A stretch of 64,000 nt of DNA, taken from the NCBI RefSeq assembly GCF_900302445.1, contig NZ_ONZF01000002.1, positions 248,001 to 312,000 of the forward strand, given 5' to 3'. Shown here piece by piece: positions 38,446-47,906 of the stretch (positions are counted from its first letter, which is position 1; each line of letters begins with the position of its first letter). Source of the DNA: Palleronia abyssalis. Its GTDB lineage: Bacteria; Pseudomonadota; Alphaproteobacteria; Rhodobacterales; Rhodobacteraceae. The notes beneath the pieces are model-generated. The model had not been told where the DNA came from, ran no database searches, and worked only from the letters and a program-made list of their open reading frames with translations. The position numbers and the translations under genes are program-made.

Positions 38446-39336
38446 ATGCCGCAGAAAGTCACGAAAGCCGTTCTTCCCATCGCTGGCCTCGGGACGCGCT
38501 TTCTCCCTGCGACCAAGTCGATGCCCAAGGAAATGATGACGCTGGTGGACCGCCCGCTCATCCAGTACGCCATGGACGAAGCGCGTGCGGCGGGGATCAC
38601 CGATTTCATCTTCGTTACCGCGAAGGGAAAGGGCGCGCTGGTCGATTACTTCGACAAGGCGCCCGAACTTGAAGAGTCGCTAAAGGCCAAAGGCAAGCAC
38701 GACCTGCTGGAGGAGCTTGCCAGGACCGACATGCCGTCCGGCGCGATTTCGACCATCCGTCAGCAGCAGGCGCTTGGGCTGGGCCACGCGGTTTGGTGCG
38801 CGCGTCGCCTGATCGGGGACGAACCCTTTGCCGTCATGCTTCCCGACGACGTCATCATGTCCGAGGAGCCCTGCCTCAAGCAGATGGTCGACGCTCAGGC
38901 CGAAACCGGCGGCTGCATGGTCGCCGCGATGGAGGTAGATCGGGATCAGACCTCGAAATACGGGATCCTCGACGTGAACGAGGGGGACGGATCGAAGGCC
39001 GTAAAGGTAAATGGCATGGTCGAAAAGCCAGATGCTGCCGAAGCGCCGTCGAACCTGGCGGTGATCGGCCGCTATATCTTGACACCCGAGGTCCTCAAGA
39101 CGCTCGATTCGCAAGATCCCGGCAAGGGCGGTGAAATCCAGCTGACCGACGCCATTGCCAAACAGATCGCATCGAATGCCGGGGTCTGGGGTCTGAAATT
39201 CGATGGACGCCGCTTCGATTGCGGCGCGAAAGCTGGGTTCCTTCAGGCCACAGTGGCCTTCGGTCTCAGCCGTTCGGATCTGCGAGACGATCTGGCCGCC
39301 TTCATCAAATCCATCGACCCGGCCGAGCTGAAGTGA
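38446..39336 (+). CDS. galU: UTP-glucose-1-phosphate uridylyltransferase
   Basis: A 296-aa GalU that makes UDP-glucose, the donor for glycans. The nucleotide loop AGLGTRFLPATKSMPKEM and VEKP, KTLDSQDPGKGGEIQLTDAI are diagnostic. The ATG at 38446 follows a GAGGACACC stretch; the in-frame ATG at 38431 is less likely. The GT2 gene starts one base after its stop. Confidence 0.97.
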   Translation: MPQKVTKAVLPIAGLGTRFLPATKSMPKEMMTLVDRPLIQYAMDEARAAGITDFIFVTAKGKGALVDYFDKAPELEESLKAKGKHDLLEELARTDMPSGAISTIRQQQALGLGHAVWCARRLIGDEPFAVMLPDDVIMSEEPCLKQMVDAQAETGGCMVAAMEVDRDQTSKYGILDVNEGDGSKAVKVNGMVEKPDAAEAPSNLAVIGRYILTPEVLKTLDSQDPGKGGEIQLTDAIAKQIASNAGVWGLKFDGRRFDCGAKAGFLQATVAFGLSRSDLRDDLAAFIKSIDPAELK

Positions 39337-39337
39337 C

Positions 39338-40387
39338 TTGACCATCGGGCGGCAGACGACGACGGGCCCCATCGGCCCGCTATTGCCGCCCGATCCGATC
39401 CGCGCCTACAGATTGCGCTGGAAGCGACGTCGCCTTCTTGCGCGGGCGGTCCGGAAAAGACGACAACTAACCCCTGTTGTCGACCGAACCGACCGGATCG
39501 AACCGGGCGCCATCCTCCTGTTCCTGTGTTGCCGGAACGAGGCGCGCCGCCTTCCGTCTTTCCTGAACCATCACGAAGCGCTGGGCGTCGATCACATCAT
39601 TGCAGTCGATAATGGCAGTACCGACGACACCGTCGCCCATCTGACCGATCGGCCGAACGTCTCTGTCTGGCGGACCGACCACTCCTACCGGCTGTCGCGC
39701 TTCGGGTTGGACTGGATCACATGGCTGATGATCCGCTTCGGCCATGGGCACTGGTGCCTGACCCTCGATGCGGACGAACTGCTGATCTATCCTCACTGGC
39801 AGGATCGCCCCCTTCCCGCCCTGACCGAGCGTCTGGTTCGCGAAGGACGGGCGTCGATGGGCGCGCTGATGCTGGATCTCTATCCCGAGGGTCGGCTGGC
39901 CGACACCGCGAACGATCCCGATCCTTTGCGCACGCTGACCCATTTCGACGCCGGCAACTACACGATCCGGCGGCAGGCCCCCATGGGGAACTTATGGATC
40001 CAGGGTGGACCACGGGCACGCAACTTCTTCGCCGAGGACCCCCGCCGGGCGCCGACGTTGCAAAAGGTCCCGCTGATCCGCTGGGATCGCCGGTATGTTT
40101 ACGTAAACTCGACCCATGCGGCGCTGCCCCGCCGTCTGAACGGCATCTATGATGAGGGGGAGATGCTAGGTGGCGTTCTGCTTCATACTAAATTCATGGA
40201 CACGATAGTAGAAAAGTCCTCCGAAGAGCTTCTTCGGCGCGAGCATTTCGCAAATGCAACGCTCTACGATGACTATTACACGGCCCTGATAGACAACCCG
40301 GCGCTGTCGTGCGCATTCTCGACCCGGTATCGGGGCTGGCGGCATCTGGAGGCCAAGGGATTGATGTCGCGGGGGGATTGGGTCTGA
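39338..40387 (+). CDS. Glycosyltransferase family 2, copy A
   Basis: A 349-aa GT2 (Glyco_tranf_2_4-type) enzyme. RNEARRLPSFL, VDNGSTDDT, the DxD-type LDADE and WIQGGPRARNFF are visible. It shares nearly all of these blocks with the next gene (40461), so the two are tandem paralogues. The N-terminal 30 residues are Arg-rich. The start is taken as TTG at 39338, one base after galU; the precise start is uncertain. Acceptor sugar unknown. Confidence 0.85.
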   Translation: MTIGRQTTTGPIGPLLPPDPIRAYRLRWKRRRLLARAVRKRRQLTPVVDRTDRIEPGAILLFLCCRNEARRLPSFLNHHEALGVDHIIAVDNGSTDDTVAHLTDRPNVSVWRTDHSYRLSRFGLDWITWLMIRFGHGHWCLTLDADELLIYPHWQDRPLPALTERLVREGRASMGALMLDLYPEGRLADTANDPDPLRTLTHFDAGNYTIRRQAPMGNLWIQGGPRARNFFAEDPRRAPTLQKVPLIRWDRRYVYVNSTHAALPRRLNGIYDEGEMLGGVLLHTKFMDTIVEKSSEELLRREHFANATLYDDYYTALIDNPALSCAFSTRYRGWRHLEAKGLMSRGDWV

Positions 40388-40460
40388 TCGCCCGAACCCG
40401 TTTTCGGACCGGCCGGCAAAAAGACCGGCACGAACGAGGGATGAGAGGAGAGCGGATCGC

Positions 40461-41468
40461 GTGTCGATCGCGAGGCGGATCAGGCTGGGGCGCAAACGCA
40501 GGCGTTGGTATATCCGCGCGATCCGCAGGCGTCGCGAGTTGGACGTCGTTCGCCGCCGCGCCGCCAAGATGCGCGCGGCGGACAACGTCGTCATCTCTGT
40601 CCTGCGCAACGAATATATCCGCCTGCCTTATTTCCTGCGCTATTACCGAGACATGGGGATCGAGCATTTCCTGTTCGTCGACAACGGCAGCGACGATGGA
40701 TCGGCTGAGTATTTGGCCGACCAGCCGGACTGTTCGGTCTGGAGCACAAGTGCCAGTTACAGCGGGTCGCGCTTCGGACTGGACTGGGTGAACTGGCTTG
40801 GCCGGCGCCATTGTCTGGGCAAATGGGTGCTGTGCGTTGACGTGGACGAGTTCCTCGTCTTCCCGTTCTGCGACACCCGCCCGATCCAGGCGCTGACGGA
40901 CTGGCTGGACGGGTCCGAGATCAGGTCCTTCGGGACGATGCTTCTGGACATGTATCCCAAGGGTCCCATCACCGAGTCGACCTACGAGATCGGTCAGAAC
41001 CCCATGGAAGTCCTCAGCTGGTTCGACAGCGGCAACTATACCATTACCCGCAACTGGGATTTCCATTCCTTGTGGATCCAGGGCGGACCGCGCGCCCGCG
41101 CCTTCTTTGCCGATGCGCCGCGCAAGGCGCCTGCGTTGAACAAGGTGCCCTTGGTGAAATGGCGGCGCGGCACGGTCTTCGCATCCTCGACCCATAACGT
41201 CCTGCCGCGCGGACTGAATCTGGTGTTCGACGACGTCGGCGGCGAGAAGGCCTGCGGCGTCTTGCTCCACGCCAAGTTCCTTAACACGATGGCTGCCCGC
41301 GCCCGGGAAGAGGCGGCGCGGAACGAGCATTACGAAGGCGCGCGCGAATACCAAGCCTATGCCGAGGGGCTGGAGGGGCTGGACCTTTGGTGCACCTGGT
41401 CGGAAAAGTACATCAATTGGCGCCAACTCGAGATTCTGGGACTCATGTCCAAAGGAAACTGGGCGTGA
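40461..41468 (+). CDS. Glycosyltransferase family 2, copy B
   Basis: A 335-aa paralogue of the previous gene. RNEYIRLPYFL, VDNGSDDGS, VDVDEF and WIQGGPRARAFF match copy A block for block, as does the RFGLDW segment. The GTG start at 40461 follows GAGGAGAG. Its stop overlaps the GT14-type start (GTGA). The 73-bp spacer from copy A holds a small hairpin (GCCGG/CCGGC). Divergent specificity from copy A is likely but not provable here. Confidence 0.87.
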   Translation: MSIARRIRLGRKRRRWYIRAIRRRRELDVVRRRAAKMRAADNVVISVLRNEYIRLPYFLRYYRDMGIEHFLFVDNGSDDGSAEYLADQPDCSVWSTSASYSGSRFGLDWVNWLGRRHCLGKWVLCVDVDEFLVFPFCDTRPIQALTDWLDGSEIRSFGTMLLDMYPKGPITESTYEIGQNPMEVLSWFDSGNYTITRNWDFHSLWIQGGPRARAFFADAPRKAPALNKVPLVKWRRGTVFASSTHNVLPRGLNLVFDDVGGEKACGVLLHAKFLNTMAARAREEAARNEHYEGAREYQAYAEGLEGLDLWCTWSEKYINWRQLEILGLMSKGNWA

Positions 41469-43162
41469 CCGTGGGCTTCATCATGATGTGCCACGAGGCG
41501 CTGGACCGGGCCTCTCAGGTGGCCCGCTACTGGTCGGACCGCGGCTGCCCTATCGTCGTTCATGTGGATGCGCGCGTGGCCCGACGGGATTACGACGCGT
41601 TGCGCAGCACCTTGGAAAGCCGGGCGAACATTGTTTTTTCTGACCGGTTCAAATGCGAATGGGGTCGCTGGTCGCTGGTGCAGGCAACGCAGGCCGCAGC
41701 CGGGCTGATGCTGGACCGCTTTCCCAAGGTGAACCATGTTTTCCTGGCCTCGGGAAGTTGCCTGCCGCTACGCCCGGTGGAAGATCTGATCGGCTACCTT
41801 GATGCGCGGCCCGCGACCGATTTCATCGAAAGCGCAACGACCGAGGATGTCCCGTGGACGAAAGGCGGTCTGGACCACGAACGCTTCACCCTGCGCTTCC
41901 CGTTTTCGTGGAAACGGCAGCGGTATCTGTTCGACGGTTACGTCCGTTTGCAGCGGCGTGTGGGCTATCGTAGACGCATTCCCTCGGGGATCGTGCCGCA
42001 CATGGGATCGCAGTGGTGGTGCCTCACGCGTGATACGCTCAGCCAGATCCTCTCCCATCCACGCCGCGCCCAGTTCGACCGGTATTTCAAGCGCGTGTGG
42101 ATCCCCGACGAGAGCTATTTTCAAAGTCTGGTCCGTCTGGTGTCCGAAAATGTCGAAAGCCGGTCCCTGACCCTGTCGAAGTTCGACTTCCAGGGAAAAC
42201 CGCACGTCTTCTATGACGATCACCTCCAGCTCTTGCGCCGGTCCGACTGTTTCGTCGCGCGCAAGATCTGGCCCCGGGCCGAACGCCTTTACACCGCGTT
42301 CCTGTCGCCTAATGCTCAGCAGGGCAACCGGGCCGAGCCCAATCCCGGCAAGATCGACCGCATTTTCGCGAAAGCGGTCGAGCGGCGCCGATACGGTCGC
42401 CCCGGCCTTTACATGACCAGCCGCTTCCCGCGAAAGAACCATGAAAACGGTCTGACTTGTGCGCGCTACACCGTGTTTGAAGGGTTCGGCGATCTGTTCG
42501 AGGATTTTCCCGACTGGCTCAAGCGGACGACCGGCCTACGCGCGCACGGGCATCTGTTCGCGCCCGAGCGTGTCGGGTTCGCGGATGGTTTGACGGTCTT
42601 CGCAGGCGCGTTGTCCGACAGCCCCAAATTGCGCGACTACAACCCCGAGATGTTCCTGACCAACCTGATCTGGAACACGCGTGGTGAACGTCAGGCGTTC
42701 TTGTACGGTCCGCGTGATACAGTGCGCATCGGTTCGTTCTTTCCCCGCGACCCCAATGCGGACATCCTTGTCATAAGCGGCGCCTGGGCGGTGCCGTTGT
42801 TCAAGTCGCAGCGCCCTTTCAACGAGATCCGCAAGGAAGCCGCGCGGCTGCAAAAGATAGAGAACGCCCATTTGGCCTACTTGCGCAATTCATGGACCAA
42901 GGCGCGTGTGCAGGTCTGGACGATGGCCGATTTCGTCGAAAGCCCGGTCGAGCCTTTGCAGAGCATCATCGAAGACGTGGCGGTCACGCGCACAAATCAA
43001 GTGAACGAAGCCCCGCGGATGGTCGATCTGACCGGCTTTGGTCAATTCTTGCAAAGCCTCAGGAACGAGGGGATGCATCCCTATCTCATGGGCGATTTTC
43101 CCGCAGACCCCCGCCCCGAAAGCGAAGCGCCCCGCCCCCGCAAACCCTATGTCGCCAGATAG
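41465..43162 (+). CDS. GT14-type branching glycosyltransferase with C-terminal DUF5928
   Basis: A 565-aa two-domain protein. The N-terminal half has Core-2/I-branching (GT14) features: GFIMMCHEALD, VVHVDARV, CEWGRWSLVQAT, FLASGSCLPLRP, GSQWWCLTR, WIPDESYFQSL. The C-terminal half (about 330-565) matches the domain of unknown function that follows GT14 in Rhodobacteraceae. It would add a branch to an acceptor glycan. Start is GTG at 41465 overlapping the GT2 stop. Confidence 0.85.
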   Translation: MTVGFIMMCHEALDRASQVARYWSDRGCPIVVHVDARVARRDYDALRSTLESRANIVFSDRFKCEWGRWSLVQATQAAAGLMLDRFPKVNHVFLASGSCLPLRPVEDLIGYLDARPATDFIESATTEDVPWTKGGLDHERFTLRFPFSWKRQRYLFDGYVRLQRRVGYRRRIPSGIVPHMGSQWWCLTRDTLSQILSHPRRAQFDRYFKRVWIPDESYFQSLVRLVSENVESRSLTLSKFDFQGKPHVFYDDHLQLLRRSDCFVARKIWPRAERLYTAFLSPNAQQGNRAEPNPGKIDRIFAKAVERRRYGRPGLYMTSRFPRKNHENGLTCARYTVFEGFGDLFEDFPDWLKRTTGLRAHGHLFAPERVGFADGLTVFAGALSDSPKLRDYNPEMFLTNLIWNTRGERQAFLYGPRDTVRIGSFFPRDPNADILVISGAWAVPLFKSQRPFNEIRKEAARLQKIENAHLAYLRNSWTKARVQVWTMADFVESPVEPLQSIIEDVAVTRTNQVNEAPRMVDLTGFGQFLQSLRNEGMHPYLMGDFPADPRPESEAPRPRKPYVAR

Positions 43163-43171
43163 GACGTCCCG

Positions 43172-44593
43172 ATGACCGGTTTCGACAGCTTCATCCTTCT
43201 GGCCGAGATGCGTACGGGCTCGAACTTCCTGGAAGACAACATCAACCAGATCGACGGCCTGCGCTGCTGGGGCGAGGCGTTCAATCCCCATTTCATGGGC
43301 AATGCAGGCAAGACCGAGATGGCGGGCGTTACCCTGTCACAGCGGGAAAAGGATCCCCTCGCCCTTTTATCTGCAATGCGCGACCGCACCGATGGGTTGG
43401 CGGGCTTTCGCTTTTTTCATGACCACGACGCCCGGGTCGTGGACCGCCTGTTGCCCGACCCGCGCTGCGCCAAGATCGTTTTGACCCGCAATCCGCTCGA
43501 CTCCTACGTCAGCCTCAAGATTGCGCGAGCCACGAACCAGTGGCGCCTGAGCGACATGAAAAGTGCCCGCACGGCCAAGATCCGCTTCGACGCGGACGAG
43601 TTCCGGGCGCATCTGTCCGTCCTGCAATCTTTCCAGACAAGGGTTATGCGGGCCCTCCAGACGACCGGGCAGACGGCGTTCTATCTGACGTATCAGGATG
43701 CCGGCGACCTCGAGGTTTTGAACGGCCTCGCCGCTTTTCTGGGCGTTCCCGGCCGGATCGAGAAGCTGGCCGGTGCCACCAAGGTGCAAAACCCGGCCGG
43801 TCTGCGCGAGAAGGTCGATAATTACGACGAGATGGTCGCCGCACTGGGCCCGATGGATCATTTCGAACTGGGCCGGACGCCTGCGTTCGAGCCGCGACGC
43901 GGCCCCGCAATTCCTAGCTATGTCTCGGCAGCGACGGCGCCTGTTCTCTACATGCCGATCCCCGGCGGTCCTGTCCCGTCGGTCGAGGACTGGCTAGCCG
44001 GGATCGACGGGGCGCCGCATGACGCCCTCGGCCGCGACCGCACCCAGAAGGACCTGCGCAAGTGGAAGCGGCAGAACACCGGACATCGCAGTTTCACGAT
44101 CCTGCGCCATCCCGTCCCGCGGCTATATGCTGCCTTCTGCCGACACATTCTGATCCCCGGTCCGGACTGCTTCGAGGAGATCCGGAAGACACTGCGGGAA
44201 AACTATCACCTGCCCATCCCGGAGGGCGCGCCCGGCGCCGACTATGATGCGGATGCCCACCGGGCAGCGTTCCTGTCCTTCGCGTCTTTCGTGGCGGGCA
44301 ACCTAGGGGGGCAGACCAGCCTGCGGGTCGACCCCGTATGGGCCAGCCAGAGCGCGCTTCTGGAGGGGATGGGCCAGTTCGCCGTTCCCGACCGTCTGAT
44401 CCGGGAGGAAGAAGCGATCGACCGATTGGCCGAGCTTGCCCAGGCCATGGATTTGAATGCGCCCGCCTACATCCCCGAGGGGGATCTCGCCCCGATGCCC
44501 CTGTCGGCGATCTACGATCCCGAGGTCGAGGCCGCCGTGAAGGCCGCGTATCAGCGCGACTACATGATGTTCGGTTTCGCCCGCTGGGCCTGA
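43172..44593 (+). CDS. Two-module sulfotransferase
   Basis: A 473-aa protein. Residues 1-240 form a Stf0/NodH-type sulfotransferase: phosphosulfate loop AEMRTGSNFL (11-20) and 3'-phosphate motif IVLTRNPLDSYVSLKIA (102-118). Residues 255-473 look like a second sulfotransferase module: LYMPIPGGPVPSV (about 259-271) stands where a loop should be, and SFTILRHPVPRLYAAF (about 307-322) resembles the second-family 3'-phosphate site. The loop of the second half lacks the Lys/Ser-Thr set, so it may be regulatory or acceptor-binding. It ends the galU-GT2-GT2-GT14 run. Confidence 0.8.
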   Translation: MTGFDSFILLAEMRTGSNFLEDNINQIDGLRCWGEAFNPHFMGNAGKTEMAGVTLSQREKDPLALLSAMRDRTDGLAGFRFFHDHDARVVDRLLPDPRCAKIVLTRNPLDSYVSLKIARATNQWRLSDMKSARTAKIRFDADEFRAHLSVLQSFQTRVMRALQTTGQTAFYLTYQDAGDLEVLNGLAAFLGVPGRIEKLAGATKVQNPAGLREKVDNYDEMVAALGPMDHFELGRTPAFEPRRGPAIPSYVSAATAPVLYMPIPGGPVPSVEDWLAGIDGAPHDALGRDRTQKDLRKWKRQNTGHRSFTILRHPVPRLYAAFCRHILIPGPDCFEEIRKTLRENYHLPIPEGAPGADYDADAHRAAFLSFASFVAGNLGGQTSLRVDPVWASQSALLEGMGQFAVPDRLIREEEAIDRLAELAQAMDLNAPAYIPEGDLAPMPLSAIYDPEVEAAVKAAYQRDYMMFGFARWA

Positions 44594-44661
44594 CTGCACG
44601 CCATTTCAATCACCCGCGTGAAGATCTAACGTGCGGCGAATCTTTCGGACTGGGGGCCTTC

Positions 44662-45078
44662 GTGCCGGACGAGACCGACCTGGATCGCTTCGTCGAGGCG
44701 CAGCGTGACACCTTTGACTCCGCCCGGGCCGAGATCGCGGCAGGTCGAAAGCAAACTCATTGGATGTGGTTCATCTATCCCCAGCTTCGCGGTCTTGGAC
44801 AATCGCAGCGGGCGTGGTTCTACGGGATTGCCGACCTTGAAGAGGCCGCCCGCTATCTGGATCACCCCATCCTTGGCCCGCGCTTGCACGAGATGATGGC
44901 CCTGCTTCTGCCCCACCGGGATCGGTCGGCCAAGGAACTCTTCGGAGCCGTGGACGCGCAGAAGCTGTGTTCCTCGGTCACGCTGTTTCGTGCGGTCCCG
45001 GGTGCTGACCCGATCTTCGATAACGTGCTATCGGCGTTCTGCGCCGGTCCCTGCACGCAGACCGAGGCGCGGATATGA
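44662..45078 (+). CDS. DUF1810 family protein
   Basis: A 138-aa protein of the DUF1810/calpastatin-like family (RFVEAQRDTFDSARAEI, WMWFIYPQLRGLG, AWFYGIADLEEA). No known enzymatic motif. The GTG at 44662 gives the family length. Its stop overlaps the SDR start by ATGA, so the two are coupled. Function unknown. Confidence 0.82.
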   Translation: MPDETDLDRFVEAQRDTFDSARAEIAAGRKQTHWMWFIYPQLRGLGQSQRAWFYGIADLEEAARYLDHPILGPRLHEMMALLLPHRDRSAKELFGAVDAQKLCSSVTLFRAVPGADPIFDNVLSAFCAGPCTQTEARI

Positions 45079-45917
45079 GGCTTTTGTCCATCGGGCACGG
45101 GTTCTCTGCCCGCGCCCTGGCGCCCCGCCTGATCGACTTAGGGTGGGAGGTGCGCGGCACCACTCGTTCGCCGGAAAAGACGGACGGCATCGCCGCCACG
45201 GGGGTGAGACCCATCGTCTGGCCGGGCGATGATTTGACCCCCCATATAGACTGGGCGACCCATGTCCTTCATTCGGTGGCCCCGGATGACGGCGATCCCG
45301 TGATCGACACATATGGCGGCCCGCTGCAACGCGCCGGGCTTCAGTGGTTCGGCTATCTGTCGACCACGGGCGTCTATGGGGATCACGGCGGCGAATGGGT
45401 GGACGAAAGTACGGCCCTCGCCCCGTCTACCACGCGCGGCGCAGCGCGCGTCCGGGCCGAGGCTGCGTGGCAGGCGCTTCTGCCCAAGCTGCCGCTGCAC
45501 ATCTTTCGCCTTGCCGGGATCTACGGCCCCGGGCGCGGCCCATTCGCCAAAGTTAAAAGCGGCAAGGCCCGGCGGATCGTCAAGCCGGGCCAGGTCTTCT
45601 CGCGCATCCACGTGACCGATATCGCCACGGTGCTGGAAGCCTCCATCGCGCGGCCGAACCCGGGATGTGCCTACAACGTCTGCGACGACGATCCCGCGCC
45701 ACCACAGGACGTGATTGCCCACGCCGCCGACCTTCTGGGTCTGCCCAGACCGCCCGAGGTGCCGTTCGACCAAGCCGACCTGTCGCCCATGGCACGAAGC
45801 TTCTATGCCGAATCCAAGCGCGTGCGGAACGATCGCATCAAGACCGAACTGGGCGTGACCTTGGCCTTCCCCACATACCGTGAGGGCCTCGCCGCCCTCC
45901 TGCACGAGGCGACGTGA
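45075..45917 (+). CDS. NAD(P)-binding SDR/epimerase-like protein (YeeZ-type)
   Basis: A 280-aa Rossmann-fold protein of the extended SDR type. The N-terminus RLLSIGHGFSARALAP has a degenerate Gly motif, YLSTTGVYGDHGG carries the Ser-Thr/Tyr site in altered form, and AGIYGPGRGPF follows. It resembles the poorly characterised YeeZ group. It overlaps the DUF1810 stop and precedes ktrA by one base. Confidence 0.78.
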   Translation: MRLLSIGHGFSARALAPRLIDLGWEVRGTTRSPEKTDGIAATGVRPIVWPGDDLTPHIDWATHVLHSVAPDDGDPVIDTYGGPLQRAGLQWFGYLSTTGVYGDHGGEWVDESTALAPSTTRGAARVRAEAAWQALLPKLPLHIFRLAGIYGPGRGPFAKVKSGKARRIVKPGQVFSRIHVTDIATVLEASIARPNPGCAYNVCDDDPAPPQDVIAHAADLLGLPRPPEVPFDQADLSPMARSFYAESKRVRNDRIKTELGVTLAFPTYREGLAALLHEAT

Positions 45918-45918
45918 C

Positions 45919-46578
45919 ATGCCCCACCATCCCGCCAACTTCTGCATCGTCGGTCTGGGCAATTTCGGCTCGACCGTTGCCACCGAACTGAAACGCTTCG
46001 GGAACTACGTGATCGGGATCGATCTGGACGAGGGGAAGGTCTCGAACCACGCGGAAGAGCTGGACCAGGCCATGATCGTCGACGCCCGGTCCGAGGACGG
46101 GATGCGCGATGCCGGCGTCGGTGAATGCGACGTCGGCATCGTCTCCTTGGGTCACGACCTTGAAGCCAGCGTTCTTGCCTCGATGAACCTGAGCCTTCTG
46201 GGCGTCGACAAGGTTTGGGCCAAGGCCACCTCGAAAACGCATCACCGCATTCTGCACCGCCTTGGTGTCGACCGGGTAATCCACCCCGAGGTGCGAATGG
46301 GCCAGCAGGTCGCCCAGATGCTGCACAACCCCCTGATCCGCGACTACGTTTCGCTGGGGAATACCTACAACGTGGTCAACATGCGGATCCCGGATGAGCT
46401 GAACGGCAAATCGCTGGCGGATCTGAAGCTGGACGATTTCGACCTGCGTTGCCTTGGCGTCATGCGCGGGACCGACTTCATCGGCCGGGACGGCGAGGTC
46501 TGCACGCTGGAGGCCGACGACATGCTGCTGATCCTCGGGCGACGGGTGGATCTGCGCGAGTTCACGCAGAGCATCTGA
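45919..46578 (+). CDS. ktrA: KtrA/TrkA-type K+ channel gating subunit
   Basis: A 219-aa single-RCK protein. Rossmann glycine motif CIVGLGNFGSTVA and acidic GIDLDE at its strand-2 end are clear, and TrkA-C lies at about 140-219. It binds nucleotide and gates the partner KtrB. The single RCK and short length fit KtrA rather than the double-RCK TrkA. The ATG of ktrB overlaps its stop (ATGA). Confidence 0.9.
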   Translation: MPHHPANFCIVGLGNFGSTVATELKRFGNYVIGIDLDEGKVSNHAEELDQAMIVDARSEDGMRDAGVGECDVGIVSLGHDLEASVLASMNLSLLGVDKVWAKATSKTHHRILHRLGVDRVIHPEVRMGQQVAQMLHNPLIRDYVSLGNTYNVVNMRIPDELNGKSLADLKLDDFDLRCLGVMRGTDFIGRDGEVCTLEADDMLLILGRRVDLREFTQSI

Positions 46579-47906
46579 TGAAGTTCGGGGATTGGCTCAA
46601 GCGCCTGCCTCCGCCGGGAATGCTGGCGGTGATCTACCTAGCGTTCATCGCACTAGGCTCGGTGGCCCTAAAGCTGCCGATCGCGCAGGTGGGCCACATC
46701 ACGTGGTCCGACGCGATCTTCACGTCGACCTCGGCGGTGACTGTGACCGGCCTGATCGTCGTGGATACGCCCGAAGCCTTCACCGTCTTCGGCGAGGCCG
46801 TCCTGATCGTGCTGATGCAGATGGGCGGCCTCGGTCTCATGACCTTCGCCGCCCTGCTTCTTTCGTCTCTGGGCATTCCCATCGGCATTCCCCAGCGGAT
46901 CGTCCTTCAGACCGACCTGAACCAGACCTCGATCACCAACCTGATCTCGCTTGTCCGGATCATCCTGCGCCTTGCCCTGGCGTTAGAAGCGATTGCGGCC
47001 GTCCTTCTGTCATTCGTCTTCGTCCCCGAATTCGGGTGGGCCCAAGGGCTCTGGCATGCCGTGTTCCACGCGGTGTCGGCGTTTAACAATGCCGGTTTCT
47101 CCACGTTCTCGAACTCGCTGATGGACTACGCGGCGAATCCGCTCGTGACGTTCACGGTCTGCGCCCTGTTCATTACATCGGGCCTGGGATTCATCGTTTT
47201 GGCCGAGGTCCGGTCGGTGCGCAGATGGCGCAAGTTGTCGCTGCATTCCAAGCTGATGCTGGCCGGGACGCCGGTCCTGATCGTGCTGGCGTTCCTTGGC
47301 TTCGCGGCGCTGGAATGGTCGAACCCGGAGACCTTGGGGGCCATAGACGGCACGTTCGGAAAGCTGCAGGCTGCGTTCTTTCAGGGGACGACCCCCCGGA
47401 CCGCGGGGTTCAATACAGTGGACACGACCGCGATCCGCGATTCCACCGCGCTGATGATCATTGGACTGATGTTCATCGGCGGCGGCTCGACCTCGACGGC
47501 CGGGGGTATCAAGCTGACCACATTCGTCGTTCTCGTCATGGCGACGCTGGCCTTCTTCAAGCGCAAGCGCGAACTCAACGCTTTCGGGCGGGCCCTTGGT
47601 CCGGATGAGATTCAGAAGGTCATGGCCCTCATGACGATCTCGACACTGATCATATTCAGCGGAGTATTCATCCTTGTGATCGGCAACGACGGCACCTTCC
47701 TGACCCTGTTGTTCGAGGTCATGTCGGCCTTTGGAACTGTCGGATTGTCAATGGGGGCGACCGAGACTTTGGAAGGCTGGGGGCGGGGAACCATTATCGT
47801 GATCATGTTCCTCGGCCGCGTCGGCCCCTTGGTCCTGGGCTTCTTCCTGGCCACTCAAAGGATCGCCTTGGTGCGGTATCCCAAGGGGCACGTCTATCTG
47901 GGTTAG
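46578..47906 (+). CDS. ktrB: KtrB/TrkH-type K+ uptake subunit
   Basis: A 442-aa membrane protein with four pore-loop repeats typical of the Trk/Ktr/HKT family: TVTGLIV (about 55-61), NNAGFST, RTAGFNT and GTVGLSM. STSTAGGIK (intramembrane gate region) is present. With KtrA it forms a K+ (often Na+-stimulated) uptake system for turgor and pH. Its stop overlaps the convergent peroxiredoxin-like gene by 4 bp (TTAG). Confidence 0.93.
   Translation: MKFGDWLKRLPPPGMLAVIYLAFIALGSVALKLPIAQVGHITWSDAIFTSTSAVTVTGLIVVDTPEAFTVFGEAVLIVLMQMGGLGLMTFAALLLSSLGIPIGIPQRIVLQTDLNQTSITNLISLVRIILRLALALEAIAAVLLSFVFVPEFGWAQGLWHAVFHAVSAFNNAGFSTFSNSLMDYAANPLVTFTVCALFITSGLGFIVLAEVRSVRRWRKLSLHSKLMLAGTPVLIVLAFLGFAALEWSNPETLGAIDGTFGKLQAAFFQGTTPRTAGFNTVDTTAIRDSTALMIIGLMFIGGGSTSTAGGIKLTTFVVLVMATLAFFKRKRELNAFGRALGPDEIQKVMALMTISTLIIFSGVFILVIGNDGTFLTLLFEVMSAFGTVGLSMGATETLEGWGRGTIIVIMFLGRVGPLVLGFFLATQRIALVRYPKGHVYLG

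Noticed and set aside
41387-41464. Upstream extension of the GT14-type protein
   Set aside because: It lies inside the GT2 gene; the GTGA overlap at 41465 gives the natural family start.
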